Shown one piece after another: positions 36,186 to 48,513 of a stretch of DNA of 64,000 nt (within the stretch, counting starts at the first letter, position 1; each line of letters begins with the position of its first letter). The notes below the pieces were generated by a model. It searched no databases. It was not told where the DNA came from and saw only the letters and a program-made list of their open reading frames with translations. Origin of the DNA: Erythrobacteraceae bacterium E2-1 Yellow Sea (GTDB lineage: Bacteria; Pseudomonadota; Alphaproteobacteria; Sphingomonadales; Sphingomonadaceae); contig JADCLP010000004.1 of the NCBI GenBank assembly GCA_014983025.1, positions 62,001 to 126,000 of the forward strand. The letters are read 5' to 3'. Position numbers and translations under genes: made by a program.

Positions 36186-37262
36186 TCAGGCCGCTTGCAT
36201 CATTGTTGATGGCAGACGCATTTGTACTGCCCCAGGCAAAGGTTGCACCACCATGCGGCGGATCGGGCTCCAGAATGCAGACAATGTCAGCAATGCGGAA
36301 CCGATCACCAATGCTGTTAGCGCCACATTCAGTTCAACTGCGCCGAAGCGATCGAACAGGAAGGTCAGCGCCGCCAGTACATAGGCGAGGGCTGAGACAA
36401 GCAGCGCCCGACGGTCAATTGCCAGCGCGATCATGCCCATGGCGATATAGACCACCAGCACGCCCAATGCGGCGCTAAGCCCAATATTGTCACCCTGCGT
36501 CACACCCAGCCAGTGGAACAGCGGATGGGCGATCATGGGAGCGGCCAGCAGGTGCAACCAGAAGGCAACATCGCTGCGGCGAGTTTGACGATCAAGATCG
36601 CTGATGTCCCAACGCATGGCCACGGCAAAAATCGCCAGGCCAGCGATAAAAATCAGCGGGATGAGTACGCGTTGTGGATTGTCGATTGTTGCAGGGCCCA
36701 GCAGCGTGATGATGATGGATATCGTCATTCCTGCCAGTGCAGCGGCACCAACCGCCACGGTAATCGGCACCATGAAACGGCGCCAATGCAGCCATGCGGC
36801 CCCTGCTGTGGCGGCGCAGACACCGGCAATCAATGACCCGACCAGCACCGGATTCTGATCAAAATTGGTCTGGAAGGTCATCACTACTGTGCCAATCAGC
36901 ATTTCGAACACCCCGCCGACAAAGCCGATCAGCAGAACAATGCTGGGCAGGGCCATACGCCGCTGTCGTGTGAAATATTCAGCCATTGCCCATGCAGCCG
37001 CAGCTATTAGCAGGCCTGATACCGGCGGTGGTCTGTCCAGATTAGGCGTAAAGGCCTGGCCGATCCCGGCCATCGCCACCATCAGCAGTATGGCTGCTAT
37101 CGTCACGAAAATATCGTTGAAGCTGTTGATCAGCCGGAAATGTTCTTCGTCACTTGCCGGAGCCTGTCGGCTGCCCCGCGCCGAATTACGCAGTGCATTG
37201 GCCGCTTCGGCGCTGATTGCACCACTGGCCACTGCATTGCGCAGATCATCTTCTGTATACAT
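36186..37262 (-). CDS. Polytopic membrane protein, unknown
   Basis: This 358-residue protein begins with a soluble segment (MYTEDDLRNAVASGAISAEAANAL) that looks like a short helical entry. About ten hydrophobic helices follow from residue 50 onwards, with a basic loop (DRQTRRSD) in the middle. The pattern resembles DUF2157-type membrane proteins, but I cannot assign the family firmly. It ends at a terminator shared with DUF2794. No transport or catalytic motif is visible. Confidence 0.75.
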   Translation of the reverse strand: MYTEDDLRNAVASGAISAEAANALRNSARGSRQAPASDEEHFRLINSFNDIFVTIAAILLMVAMAGIGQAFTPNLDRPPPVSGLLIAAAAWAMAEYFTRQRRMALPSIVLLIGFVGGVFEMLIGTVVMTFQTNFDQNPVLVGSLIAGVCAATAGAAWLHWRRFMVPITVAVGAAALAGMTISIIITLLGPATIDNPQRVLIPLIFIAGLAIFAVAMRWDISDLDRQTRRSDVAFWLHLLAAPMIAHPLFHWLGVTQGDNIGLSAALGVLVVYIAMGMIALAIDRRALLVSALAYVLAALTFLFDRFGAVELNVALTALVIGSALLTLSAFWSPIRRMVVQPLPGAVQMRLPSTMMQAA

Positions 37263-37365
37263 GGGTTAACTCTCCCCTGTTGATTGGGGAGAGATATCCG
37301 AGGTGTATTACTGTGTCAATACGGTGAACCGATGGACATGGAACTGGCCACCCGCCATTTAGCCA

Positions 37366-38274
37366 TCAGCCCTGCAATTTCTTCTGCATGGCTTTCATAA
37401 TCGCCATGGCCTGGTCACTGCCAGACTGCGGCGCAGCCAGATTGGTGAATGACGAGATTTCATTCCAATGCGCGGCAAAGCCTTCGACCGTGCGTTCAGA
37501 TTCGGGCAGCCAAACGGCATCATTCATCACCACCCAAGTACTGTGATAGCCGCCGCCACCTGCTCCAACGATCGCATTGCTGGGTGCATCTTCGCTGACC
37601 AGGAACAGTGCAGCGGGAGCAACATTAACCGGATCAAACAGCTTGAAGGCTTCTTCAGGGAAGATATCTTCGGTCATGCGCGTACCTGCCACCGGGGCGA
37701 GTGTGTTGACGCGAATATTGTACTTACCGCCTTCCAGTTGTAGCGTTTTGGTCAGGCCTGCCAGGCCCAGCTTGGCCGCGCCATAATTGGCCTGTCCAAA
37801 ATTGCCGAATAGCCCGGTGGAGCTGGCGGTCATCAGAATGCGGCCATATGCCTGTTCACGCATCAATTCCCACACAGCTTTGGTAACATTGGCCGATCCG
37901 TTGAGGTGAACGTCGACAACGAATTCGAAATCATCCATCGTCATTTTGACAAAGGTTTTATCGCGCAGCACACCGGCGTTGTTGATCACCACATGGACGC
38001 CGCCCCATTTCTGTTTGGCATCGGCGACCATTTTTTCCATCTGTTCGAATTCGGTAACGGAACCGCCATTGGGTATGGCTTCACCGCCCATGGATTCAAT
38101 TTCTTCCACAACCTTTAATGCTGCATCGGAATGACCGGTTCCATCACGGCTGCCGCCAAGATCATTGACCACTACCTTTGCCCCGCGACGCGCCAGTTCC
38201 AGTGCATATTCACGGCCCAGACCGCCGCCGGCACCGGTTACGATTGCCACCTTGTCCTTGAAGTTGATGCTCAT
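37366..38274 (-). CDS. SDR dehydrogenase, peroxisomal-multifunctional-like (3-hydroxyacyl-CoA type)
   Basis: This 302-residue short-chain dehydrogenase has the cofactor loop TGAGGGLGREYALELARRGA, VNDLGG and NNAGVLRDKTFVKM. The catalytic TASSTGLFGNFGQANYGAAK has Tyr and Lys in place. The VNDLGGSRDG and RDKTF motifs are those of the dehydrogenase part of multifunctional beta-oxidation enzymes (17-beta-HSD4-like). This suggests a 3-hydroxyacyl-CoA or steroid-CoA substrate. An operator-like palindrome lies 29 bases upstream of its start. Confidence 0.85.
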   Translation of the reverse strand: MSINFKDKVAIVTGAGGGLGREYALELARRGAKVVVNDLGGSRDGTGHSDAALKVVEEIESMGGEAIPNGGSVTEFEQMEKMVADAKQKWGGVHVVINNAGVLRDKTFVKMTMDDFEFVVDVHLNGSANVTKAVWELMREQAYGRILMTASSTGLFGNFGQANYGAAKLGLAGLTKTLQLEGGKYNIRVNTLAPVAGTRMTEDIFPEEAFKLFDPVNVAPAALFLVSEDAPSNAIVGAGGGGYHSTWVVMNDAVWLPESERTVEGFAAHWNEISSFTNLAAPQSGSDQAMAIMKAMQKKLQG

Positions 38275-38302
38275 TGCAGGCTCTCCATATGCATTGAACG
38301 TG

Positions 38303-38320
38303 GTTTACGTTTGCGTAAAC
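38303..38320. promoter_or_regulatory. Operator-like palindrome upstream of the SDR gene
   Basis: GTTTACGTTTGCGTAAAC has perfect seven-base arms (GTTTACG/CGTAAAC) around a four-base centre. It lies 29 bases upstream of the SDR start, where a repressor would block transcription. The form resembles known sites of regulators of acyl-CoA and branched-chain degradation (LiuR-type); this resemblance is from memory and the regulator is not in the window. Confidence 0.6.
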
Positions 38321-38407
38321 CGTAACGCGGCGCTGGGTGACACTTTCTGGCCATCTATGCAACCATGGACCAGCTACATAAGGATGCCGTAACGGCAATT
38401 GGCAAAA

Positions 38408-39076
38408 TTATATCTTTATGAGGGTGTCGACCAACTGATCCAGCGAATCGATCACTGCATCGCCGCCCAATTCATGCGGGTGCTGATCGCAATAACCATA
38501 GGCTGCCACCACCACTGGCACTTTTGCAGCCCGTGCTGCTTTTACATCGAAGCTGGAATCTCCGACGAAGGCAAAGCTCCCGCCGCCACTGCGGCTTTGC
38601 GCTTCCAATAATGGATCTGGCGCGGGCTTGGCGCGTCCTTTACCCATTGTATCGCCCCCAATCACCGTCACGAAGCGATCGATCAGGTCCAGCTGTGTAA
38701 GAATGTCACGGGCAAAGCTTTCAAATTTGTTGGTGACGACAGATATGGTGGCACCATGGGCTGCCAAGTCCTCAAGGCATTTAAGCGCGCCGGGGAAGGG
38801 GCGCGTGTGTACCGCGCAATTTTCTGAATAATATTCCAGCAAATGCTTGTAGAGTCTGTGAAGTTCGTCATCGGGCAGGCCGCCTTGCTGGCCTATCGCG
38901 CGCTGCAACATTACCTTGGCGCCGCCGCCGATCAAGGATCGGGCACTGTCCAGCGGGACAGTATCAAACCCGCCAATTACCAACGCATGGTTCACCGCCA
39001 TACCCAGATCATGATGTGTATCGAGCAAAGTACCGTCGAGGTCGAAGCCGACAGCAGCAAAGGGAAATTCCGTCAT
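38408..39076 (-). CDS. gph: Phosphoglycolate phosphatase, HAD family
   Basis: This enzyme removes phosphate from 2-phosphoglycolate formed in DNA repair or metabolism. The 222-residue protein has HAD motif I GFDLDGTLLDT with Asp12 and Asp14, the motif II threonine in SVVTNK, a lysine in GKGRAKPAPDPL and motif IV FVGDSSFDVKAA. The helical cap between motifs I and II is of the Gph type. It is divergent from glmU with a 59-base gap. Confidence 0.9.
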   Translation of the reverse strand: MTEFPFAAVGFDLDGTLLDTHHDLGMAVNHALVIGGFDTVPLDSARSLIGGGAKVMLQRAIGQQGGLPDDELHRLYKHLLEYYSENCAVHTRPFPGALKCLEDLAAHGATISVVTNKFESFARDILTQLDLIDRFVTVIGGDTMGKGRAKPAPDPLLEAQSRSGGGSFAFVGDSSFDVKAARAAKVPVVVAAYGYCDQHPHELGGDAVIDSLDQLVDTLIKI

Positions 39077-39135
39077 ATGCGGTGCGGTGGCGGATCATGC
39101 TTCAAACCGCAACCATTTGGTGCCATGTGATGCAT

Positions 39136-40494
39136 ATGACTGATTTTGCCGCCATCGTTCTTGCCGCGGGCAAGGGAACACGGATGAAGAGTGACCTGCA
39201 CAAGGTGCTGCACCCGATTGCCGGACGCCCTATGCTGGATCACCTGCTTGCATCACTGGATGAACTTGCCCCTGCCAAAACCGTTGTGGTGGTGGGCGCG
39301 GGCAGAGACCAGATTGAAGCGGCTGTGAGTGGGAGAGCGGAAACCTGCCTGCAGGAACCGCAACTGGGCACAGGACATGCGGTGCAACAGGCGGAAACAG
39401 CACTGGCCGGGATGAGCGGCGATGTACTGGTGCTCTGTGGCGATGTGCCCTTTGTCCGCGCCAGTACCATGCGGGCCATGCTGGACCGATTGCACGCGCA
39501 GGATGCGCCGCGCGTGGTTGTACTGGGTTTTGAGCCGGCAGATGCTGGGCATTATGGCCGCGTGATTGCCGATGCGGATGGCCGGATCACCAAGATGATT
39601 GAATATAAGGACGCGAGCGAGGATGAGCGCGCCTGCACTCTGTGCAATTCCGGCCTGATGGCGGCGCGCGCATCTGACATTTTCGATCTGCTGCGGCGCG
39701 TGGGAAATGACAATGCGCAGGGCGAATATTACCTGGTTGATATCGTCAATGTAGCCAATGAAGATGGCGATACCTGTGCAGTGATCACCACGGACGCGCC
39801 GGATGAGGTGACGGGCATCAACAGCCGGGCAGAACTCGCTGCGGCAGAGGCGCAATGGCAGGCTTTCCGCCGGGAAGAGGCGATGGCCGAAGGGGCCAGT
39901 CTGAAAGCACCAGAAACCGTGTTCTTCAGCTGGGATACGCAGTTGGGCCGCGATGTCACGATTGAACCCAATGTGGTGTTTGGCCCCGGTGTCAGCGTGG
40001 CCGATGGCGCGACCATTCATGCCTTTTGCCATCTGGAAGGTGCCAGCGTTGGCCCCGGCTGCTCGGTTGGCCCATTTGCGCGGCTACGTCCCGGTGCGGT
40101 GATGGAGCAGGGTGCGAAGGTTGGCAATTTCGTGGAGATGAAGCAGGCCGTTCTGGGCGAGGGGGCAAAGGCAAATCACCTGACCTATCTGGGCGATGCC
40201 ACGGTTGGGGCAGGGGCGAATATCGGCGCGGGTACCATTACCTGCAATTATGATGGCTATTTCAAATACAAGACCGAAATCGGCCCGCGGGCCTTCATCG
40301 GATCGAACAGTTCACTGATTGCACCGGTGCGGATCGGGGCGGACGCGATAATCGCGGCAGGCAGCGCGGTCAGCCGGGATGTCGGCGATGGCGATTTGCG
40401 CATGGTGCGTGGGGAACAGATTGTGAAGCCGGGTTGGGCCGATCGCTTCCATGATGCGATGAAGAAGAAAAAGGCAGCGGCAAAGAAGGTTTGA
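39136..40494 (+). CDS. glmU: Bifunctional UDP-GlcNAc pyrophosphorylase/glucosamine-1-P acetyltransferase
   Basis: This enzyme makes UDP-N-acetylglucosamine for peptidoglycan and lipid A. In its 452 residues the N-terminal uridyltransferase has LAAGKGTRMKS (9-19), LCGDVPFV and YYLVDIVNVA. The C-terminal half is a left-handed beta helix of hexapeptides with GNFVEMKQAVLGEGAKANHLTYLGDA and NYDGYFKYKTEIG. I start at the second of two close ATGs (39136); the other is at 39130. The tail is lysine-rich. The HNH-like gene follows after six bases. Confidence 0.95.
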   Translation: MTDFAAIVLAAGKGTRMKSDLHKVLHPIAGRPMLDHLLASLDELAPAKTVVVVGAGRDQIEAAVSGRAETCLQEPQLGTGHAVQQAETALAGMSGDVLVLCGDVPFVRASTMRAMLDRLHAQDAPRVVVLGFEPADAGHYGRVIADADGRITKMIEYKDASEDERACTLCNSGLMAARASDIFDLLRRVGNDNAQGEYYLVDIVNVANEDGDTCAVITTDAPDEVTGINSRAELAAAEAQWQAFRREEAMAEGASLKAPETVFFSWDTQLGRDVTIEPNVVFGPGVSVADGATIHAFCHLEGASVGPGCSVGPFARLRPGAVMEQGAKVGNFVEMKQAVLGEGAKANHLTYLGDATVGAGANIGAGTITCNYDGYFKYKTEIGPRAFIGSNSSLIAPVRIGADAIIAAGSAVSRDVGDGDLRMVRGEQIVKPGWADRFHDAMKKKKAAAKKV

Positions 40495-40500
40495 CCGTCA

Positions 40501-40779
40501 ATGCCTGATGCCCCGCTCAATTGCTGGCTATGCGGGCGCCCTATCGCCACGCTGATGCAATGGCATCACCCTGTGCCGAAATCGAAAGGGGGCATGGAAA
40601 CGGTGCCGGTCCACCCGATCTGCCATCAGGCGATTCACAACTATTTCCTCAATTCCGAACTGGCCAAAATGGGGAATGATAGCGCTGCATTGCTGGAAAG
40701 AACGGCGATGCAGAATTTTATCGATTGGGTAAAAGACAAGCCGCCCGATTTTCACGCGCCGACCAGGAAAAGGCGGTAA
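40501..40779 (+). CDS. Small HNH-type zinc protein
   Basis: This 92-residue protein has the HNH shape: CWLCG, then WHHPVPKSKGG, then PICHQAIHNYF. The two Cys-containing knuckles and the HH pair give a zinc site and a possible nuclease centre; the middle N position is less clear. A nuclease or a structural zinc protein is possible. It starts six bases after glmU and probably shares its transcript. There is no signal peptide. Confidence 0.78.
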   Translation: MPDAPLNCWLCGRPIATLMQWHHPVPKSKGGMETVPVHPICHQAIHNYFLNSELAKMGNDSAALLERTAMQNFIDWVKDKPPDFHAPTRKRR

Positions 40780-40809
40780 GAATCGAGCGGCTGGATTGGG
40801 CCACGGGTA

Positions 40810-41088
40810 TCAGGCGGATTCGAGTGTCTTTTGCTCTGTATTCTGCGTTTGCCGCTTCTCGCGGCGTTCGAAGCGTTCTTCCCAGATCTTGAATTCGCTG
40901 CGGCTAAGCAGATAGCGCCAGCGTGCCTCGTCAAAACTGATCAGCCTGTCACGCACAGCGCGAACGACATCGTCCTTGCGCGATTGTGACCAGTGCACAT
41001 CATGGTTTTCTGGCAGACCAGCGCGCTTGATGGCATCGGCCACGGTTTCATGCCGCGCATAAGGCATTTCTTGGGGTGTCTTGGACAT
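40810..41088 (-). CDS. DUF1153 (SciP-like) helix-turn-helix protein
   Basis: This 92-residue protein carries the short TrpR-like helix-turn-helix of DUF1153: LPENHDVHWSQSRKDDVVRAVRDRLISFDEARWRYLLSRSEFKIWEERFERRE (summarised by WSQSRKDDVV, SFDEARWRY and EFKIWEERF). The family includes SciP, the inhibitor of the cell-cycle regulator CtrA in Caulobacter. The N-terminus differs from SciP, so it may be a paralogue. A GGAGAAC box precedes the ATG. The upstream region holds a 41-base inverted repeat. Confidence 0.72.
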   Translation of the reverse strand: MSKTPQEMPYARHETVADAIKRAGLPENHDVHWSQSRKDDVVRAVRDRLISFDEARWRYLLSRSEFKIWEERFERREKRQTQNTEQKTLESA

Positions 41089-41118
41089 GTTCGTTCTCCA
41101 AAGTTCGGCCCCCCGTTG

Positions 41119-41159
41119 GCTGAAACACTGGATTTTCGCGGTTAATTCCAGGTTTCAGC
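41119..41159. repeat. Strong inverted repeat upstream of the DUF1153 gene
   Basis: GCTGAAAC-A-CTGGA (41119-41132) pairs over 13 positions with TCCAG-GTTTCAGC (41147-41159), with one bulged A and a 14-base loop. It lies 30 bases upstream of the DUF1153 ATG, in its promoter or 5' leader. No T run follows on the reading strand, so it does not look like an intrinsic terminator. Confidence 0.8.
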
Positions 41160-41260
41160 ATGTCCTCAACGCCGGATTCATCATCCGGGGTGTGGGGGAT
41201 TTGCGATGGACCGAGTGATGTCAGCCAATGTTAGCCGCTGTTTAGATCGAACGGAGCCGA

Positions 41261-43339
41261 TTAGTCCGAATCGCCATCCATAAGTCGCTGCATCAAATAG
41301 ATATATTGCAGCGCCTGAAGCTGCGCGCGCTGGCTGTTATCGACCCCGCCCGAATGGCCACCGGTCATTTCTTCATAATAGAAATAGGGCTGGCCCAGTT
41401 CCTTCAACCTGGCAGCGCCCTTGCGGGCATGGGCGGGATGGGTGCGGTCATCAGCGGTGGATGCCCAAAGGAAGGGGGCGGGGTAACCTACACCTGCCAC
41501 CAGCTTCTGATAGGGGGAATAGGCTTCGATCCATGCGCGTTCTTCCTCCACGCGCGGATCACCATATTCTCCGATCCATGACGCGCCGCGACCAATCATG
41601 TGGAAGCGTAGCATATCGAACAGCGGGATCTGGACGATTGCCGCATTAAACAGGTCAGGGCGCTGGGTGATGGCACTGCCCACCAGCAATCCGCCTTGCG
41701 AACCACCCATAATGCCCAGATGGGCGGGGCTGGTGATACCGCGTTGCTGCAAATCTTCTGCGACGGCGAGAAAATCATCCCAAGTGCGCTGCTTATTCTC
41801 GCGCATCGCGCTTTGGTGCCAGTTGGGGCCAAATTCGCCGCCACCACGCATATTGGCGAGGACAAAGGCACCCCCACGTTCCAGCCATAATTTGCCCGTG
41901 ACTGCCATATATCCGGGCAGTTGCGGAACCTGAAACCCGCCATAACCATTCAGCAGAATTGGCGTGCTGCCATCATTGGGCGCATCGGCGCGGCGCACCA
42001 CGAAATAGGGTACCTTGGTTCCATCTTCACTGGTGGCTTCAAATTGTTCGACCTTCAGGCCGCTGGCATCGAAGTGTTCGGGCGAATGCTTGATCGATTC
42101 GGGCGTGTCGCCTTCGGAATAGAACAGCGTGGTCGGCTGCAGGAAACCGGTGGCGGTGAACATGATCTGATCACTCTCGCCAGATGATGTGGCAATGCCC
42201 AGCGTCGAATTGTCGGGCAGCTCAACCTCGTGCTGGAGCCATTTGCCTTCGCGGAACTCAAACCGCACCACCTTGCCCACGACATTGTCGAGCAGGCTGA
42301 CATAGAGCCAGGATGCGGTGATCGCGCCACCCTGCTTGGTCTGGCGCGGGCCGGGTGCCCAGACGAGCTGTTTGGGCGCGCCATTGGGGTCTGCCTTCCA
42401 CGCCTCCAGCTCAACCGCCACCAGCGAATCTGCCGGGAATGTCTGGCCATCCGCTTCCCAATCCTCATCCGTGCTGAACAGGATATGCCCTTGCACGATA
42501 CCATAGGGTCCAGCCTTTTTGGGAAGGTCCAGCTGCAACCAGCTATCATCCTTCCATACGTAATAGGCGCGATCATGGAAGGACAGGCTGCGATAGGCGA
42601 TGCGGGCGTGGACCACCGATTTGTTGTCGCGCAGCAGATAGACCCCGGCAGAGACATCCTGCGGCGATCCGCGGAAGATTTCTTCAGCCTCTTCAATCGG
42701 CGTGCCGCGTTTCCACAGCCGCGTGGTGAAGGGGTATTCGCTTTCAGTAATGGTCCCGCCGCCAAAATCGCGCGTCACCAGCAATGTGTCATGGTCCAGC
42801 CATTGGATGCCGCCCTGGCTTTCTGCCAGTTCAAATCCGCCAGGCACAAATTCCTTCGTCACCATATCGAATTCGCGCATCACGGTGGCATCCTTGCCGC
42901 CGTCACTCAACGCCAGCATGCAATGGCGCAGATCGGGTGGCAGGCAGGTCGACCCCTGATAAACCCATTCGCGGCCCTCGCGGGCGGCGAGCGCATCAAC
43001 GTCCAGAATCAGCTCCCATTCCGGCGCATCGCTGCGATAGCTTTCCAGCGTGGTCCGGCGCACGATCCCGCGTGGGTTCGCCTTGTCTTGCCAGAAATTA
43101 TAAAGGCCATCAGGCCGAAAGCTGACAAAGGGGATGCGATCCTGACTGTCGAGGATTTCCAGCGCCTCTGCCTTCAGGGTTTCAAAGCGCGGGTCGGCCG
43201 CGAGCAATTCCATACTGCGGGCATTTTCCGCCGTCACCCATTCCAGCGCCTGCTCAGAGCGGGCTTCCTCCAGCCAGATAAAAGGGTCCTGATCGGGTCC
43301 GGGGATGCCGTTTTGTGGTGTGTTTTCGGGATTCGTCAT
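41261..43339 (-). CDS. Prolyl oligopeptidase family serine peptidase (S9)
   Basis: This 692-residue protein has an N-terminal beta-propeller and a C-terminal alpha/beta-hydrolase. The nucleophile motif is GIMGGSQGGLLVG, the Asp is in STADDRTHPAHARK and the His is in GGHSGGVDN. It cleaves short peptides, often at prolyl bonds. I start at the ATG at 43339 because the longer frame would begin at a GTG inside the atp terminator. No signal peptide is evident from this start, so a cytosolic location is likely. Its promoter must lie in the 130 bases after atpC. Confidence 0.88.
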   Translation of the reverse strand: MTNPENTPQNGIPGPDQDPFIWLEEARSEQALEWVTAENARSMELLAADPRFETLKAEALEILDSQDRIPFVSFRPDGLYNFWQDKANPRGIVRRTTLESYRSDAPEWELILDVDALAAREGREWVYQGSTCLPPDLRHCMLALSDGGKDATVMREFDMVTKEFVPGGFELAESQGGIQWLDHDTLLVTRDFGGGTITESEYPFTTRLWKRGTPIEEAEEIFRGSPQDVSAGVYLLRDNKSVVHARIAYRSLSFHDRAYYVWKDDSWLQLDLPKKAGPYGIVQGHILFSTDEDWEADGQTFPADSLVAVELEAWKADPNGAPKQLVWAPGPRQTKQGGAITASWLYVSLLDNVVGKVVRFEFREGKWLQHEVELPDNSTLGIATSSGESDQIMFTATGFLQPTTLFYSEGDTPESIKHSPEHFDASGLKVEQFEATSEDGTKVPYFVVRRADAPNDGSTPILLNGYGGFQVPQLPGYMAVTGKLWLERGGAFVLANMRGGGEFGPNWHQSAMRENKQRTWDDFLAVAEDLQQRGITSPAHLGIMGGSQGGLLVGSAITQRPDLFNAAIVQIPLFDMLRFHMIGRGASWIGEYGDPRVEEERAWIEAYSPYQKLVAGVGYPAPFLWASTADDRTHPAHARKGAARLKELGQPYFYYEEMTGGHSGGVDNSQRAQLQALQYIYLMQRLMDGDSD

Positions 43340-43411
43340 GGCCGCGGCTTGAGCGGTTTTGGCAAGTGCTGGCAAGCCCTGCTGCGTGTGATCAACACAG
43401 GCCGCGCAAAT

Positions 43412-43437
43412 AAAAAGGGCGACCACAAGGGCCGCCC
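43412..43437 (-). terminator. Intrinsic terminator of the atp operon
   Basis: On the reverse strand GGGCGGCC pairs with GGTCGCCC, with one G-T wobble, around a CTTGT loop, followed by TTTTT and further T residues. It lies 29 bases after the atpC stop. Confidence 0.9.
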
Positions 43438-43466
43438 ATTTCTATCTGTATTGCGCTTGCAAAGGA

Positions 43467-43724
43467 TCAGCCTTCGACATGCTCCGCCAGTACGGTCAGC
43501 CCGGCATCGCCAACTTCGGCAAAGCCACCGCGCACCAGGATTTCTTCCGGCTGCGCGCCTTCGGTCTTGTAAACCTGCACTGCACCATCACGGATGGTCG
43601 ACATGAAGGGCGCGTGGCCTTCCAGCACGCCGAACTCGCCTTCCGAACCGGGGACGACCACCATGTGGACCTCCTCGCTACGGACGAGCTTTTCCGGCGT
43701 GACGAGTTCGAAGTGGAGCGGCAT
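43467..43724 (-). CDS. atpC: F1 ATP synthase epsilon subunit
   Basis: This 85-residue epsilon subunit is the short form: only the N-terminal beta-sandwich is present ([31 protein letters not shown]), and it stops near the usual end of that domain ([11 protein letters not shown]). The C-terminal helical inhibitor domain of longer epsilon subunits is missing. It is the last gene of the atp operon, five bases after atpD, and is followed by a strong terminator. Confidence 0.92.
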   Translation of the reverse strand: MPLHFELVTPEKLVRSEEVHMVVVPGSEGEFGVLEGHAPFMSTIRDGAVQVYKTEGAQPEEILVRGGFAEVGDAGLTVLAEHVEG

Positions 43725-43729
43725 GGCGA

Positions 43730-45211
<1,482 letters not shown>

Positions 45212-46081
45212 TTAGAGCGCTTCAGCGCCCGCGATAATTTCAATGAGTTCGGTGGTGATCGCGGCCTGACGGCTGCGGTTGTACTGGATGGTCAGCTTGT
45301 TGATCAGGTCACCCGCATTGCGCGTGGCGTTGTCCATTGCCGTCATCGAAGCGCCCTGTTCGGATGCTTCGCGTTCCAGCAATGCGCCGAACAGCTGCGT
45401 TTTGACATAACGCGGCAGCAATTCTGCCAGGATTTCTTCCTCGCCCGGTTCATATTCAACCACCGCATCACCGCCCGCTGCATTTTCAGGGGTGGGGACG
45501 GGGATCAGCTGAACCGTGGTTGGGTCCTGCGCCAGGGCAGACTTGAAAGTGGGGTAGATGAGGTGCGCGACATCGAATTCGCCCGCCTCAAACATGCCAA
45601 CCAGTTCCTGTTCCAGCGCGGCAGCTTCTTCAAAGCCGATGTTCTTGACCATAGAGGTGTCAAACATCTTGCCGATGCGGTTGGGATACTCGCGCTTCAA
45701 CGGGGCACGACCCTTCTTGCCGACAAGGTAGAAGGTCACATCCTTGCCCGCAGCAATCAGCTGCTTGGCCTGGTTCTTTGCCTCTTTCACGAGGTTCGAG
45801 TTCAAACCACCGCAAAGGCCCTTGTCCGTGTTCACCACCACCAGCAGGTGGCGCTGATCACTGCCGGTGCCGCGGAGCAGCTTGGGCGCAGAATCGCCGC
45901 TTACCTTGGTGGCAAGCGAGCCCATCACCGTGGCGAGACGTTCCGCATAGGGACGGGCAGCTTCTGCTGCCGCCTGGGCACGGCGCAGCTTGGCCGCGGC
46001 GACCATCTGCTTGGCCTTGGTGATCTTCTGGGTCGATTTGACCGAGTTGATCCGACCCTTGAGTTCTTTCAGTGAGGCCAT
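45212..46081 (-). CDS. atpG: F1 ATP synthase gamma subunit
   Basis: This 289-residue central stalk subunit couples rotation to catalysis. It starts [35 protein letters not shown], the conserved long coiled helix, contains [10 protein letters not shown], and ends with [35 protein letters not shown], the matching C-terminal helix. No extra alphaproteobacterial insertion of note is visible beyond the [13 protein letters not shown] loop. It lies between atpA and atpD. Confidence 0.97.
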   Translation of the reverse strand: MASLKELKGRINSVKSTQKITKAKQMVAAAKLRRAQAAAEAARPYAERLATVMGSLATKVSGDSAPKLLRGTGSDQRHLLVVVNTDKGLCGGLNSNLVKEAKNQAKQLIAAGKDVTFYLVGKKGRAPLKREYPNRIGKMFDTSMVKNIGFEEAAALEQELVGMFEAGEFDVAHLIYPTFKSALAQDPTTVQLIPVPTPENAAGGDAVVEYEPGEEEILAELLPRYVKTQLFGALLEREASEQGASMTAMDNATRNAGDLINKLTIQYNRSRQAAITTELIEIIAGAEAL

Positions 46082-46108
46082 TTCGGCTCCCCTATCTGTC
46101 TCTCAGGT

Positions 46109-48195
<2,087 letters not shown>

Positions 48196-48247
48196 GCGCT
48201 TATGGTCCTCTTGGGTCCGGAGAATAACGATGTGTCGCCCCACCGTG

Positions 48248-48270
48248 CGGGGTGAATTGTTATCACCCCG
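48248..48270 (-). promoter_or_regulatory. Leader hairpin with competing fold upstream of atpH
   Basis: On the reverse strand CGGGGTGA and TCACCCCG pair perfectly over eight bases around a seven-base TAACAAT loop. The 3' arm can instead pair with the next GGTGGGG (CCCCGCACGGTGGGG), so the two folds exclude each other. The hairpin lies 52 bases upstream of the atpH start. Confidence 0.6.
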
Positions 48271-48389
48271 GTAAAGCTGGCGCGCGCCTAGCACCGGCCA
48301 TGCTGCGATGCAACCCGCGAGGATGGTATACTATAGACTCAATAGGCAGGTTTTTTGGGTGACGCGATTTTTGCACTTTTTCAACTGCA

Positions 48390-48412
48390 GCGGCAGGCAG
48401 GTGATCTGCCGC
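48390..48412. repeat. Hairpin downstream of the protease gene
   Basis: GCGGCAG and CTGCCGC pair perfectly over seven bases around a nine-base loop. No T run follows on either strand. It may end or protect the transcript of the protease gene, which ends at 48514, about 100 bases away. Confidence 0.45.
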
Positions 48413-48513
48413 AGCTGACCAGGCAGTATTCTAAAGAGCCGAATGCATGCGTTCGCTGCTTTATCGTGATTCGCCCTAATCACATGGAATTCCCTGACGT
48501 AATCAAAATCGGC

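Larger units (their letters stand above)
48196..48513 (-). promoter_or_regulatory. 318-base leader and promoter region of the atp operon
   Basis: No convincing gene lies here. The reverse strand has an AT-rich segment with TATACC (48325-48330) and TATAGT (48330-48335) as possible -10 boxes, without a clear -35. Downstream of them, in the leader, is the hairpin at 48248-48270 and a competing one. A second hairpin at 48390-48412 lies nearer the upstream protease gene end. A GAGGA ribosome box precedes the atpH GTG by ten bases. Confidence 0.5.

Noticed and set aside
42230..43606. Plus-strand frame of 458 codons over the S9 peptidase
   Set aside because: Antisense to a clear S9 peptidase; it also runs through the atp terminator and atpC. 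No family features.
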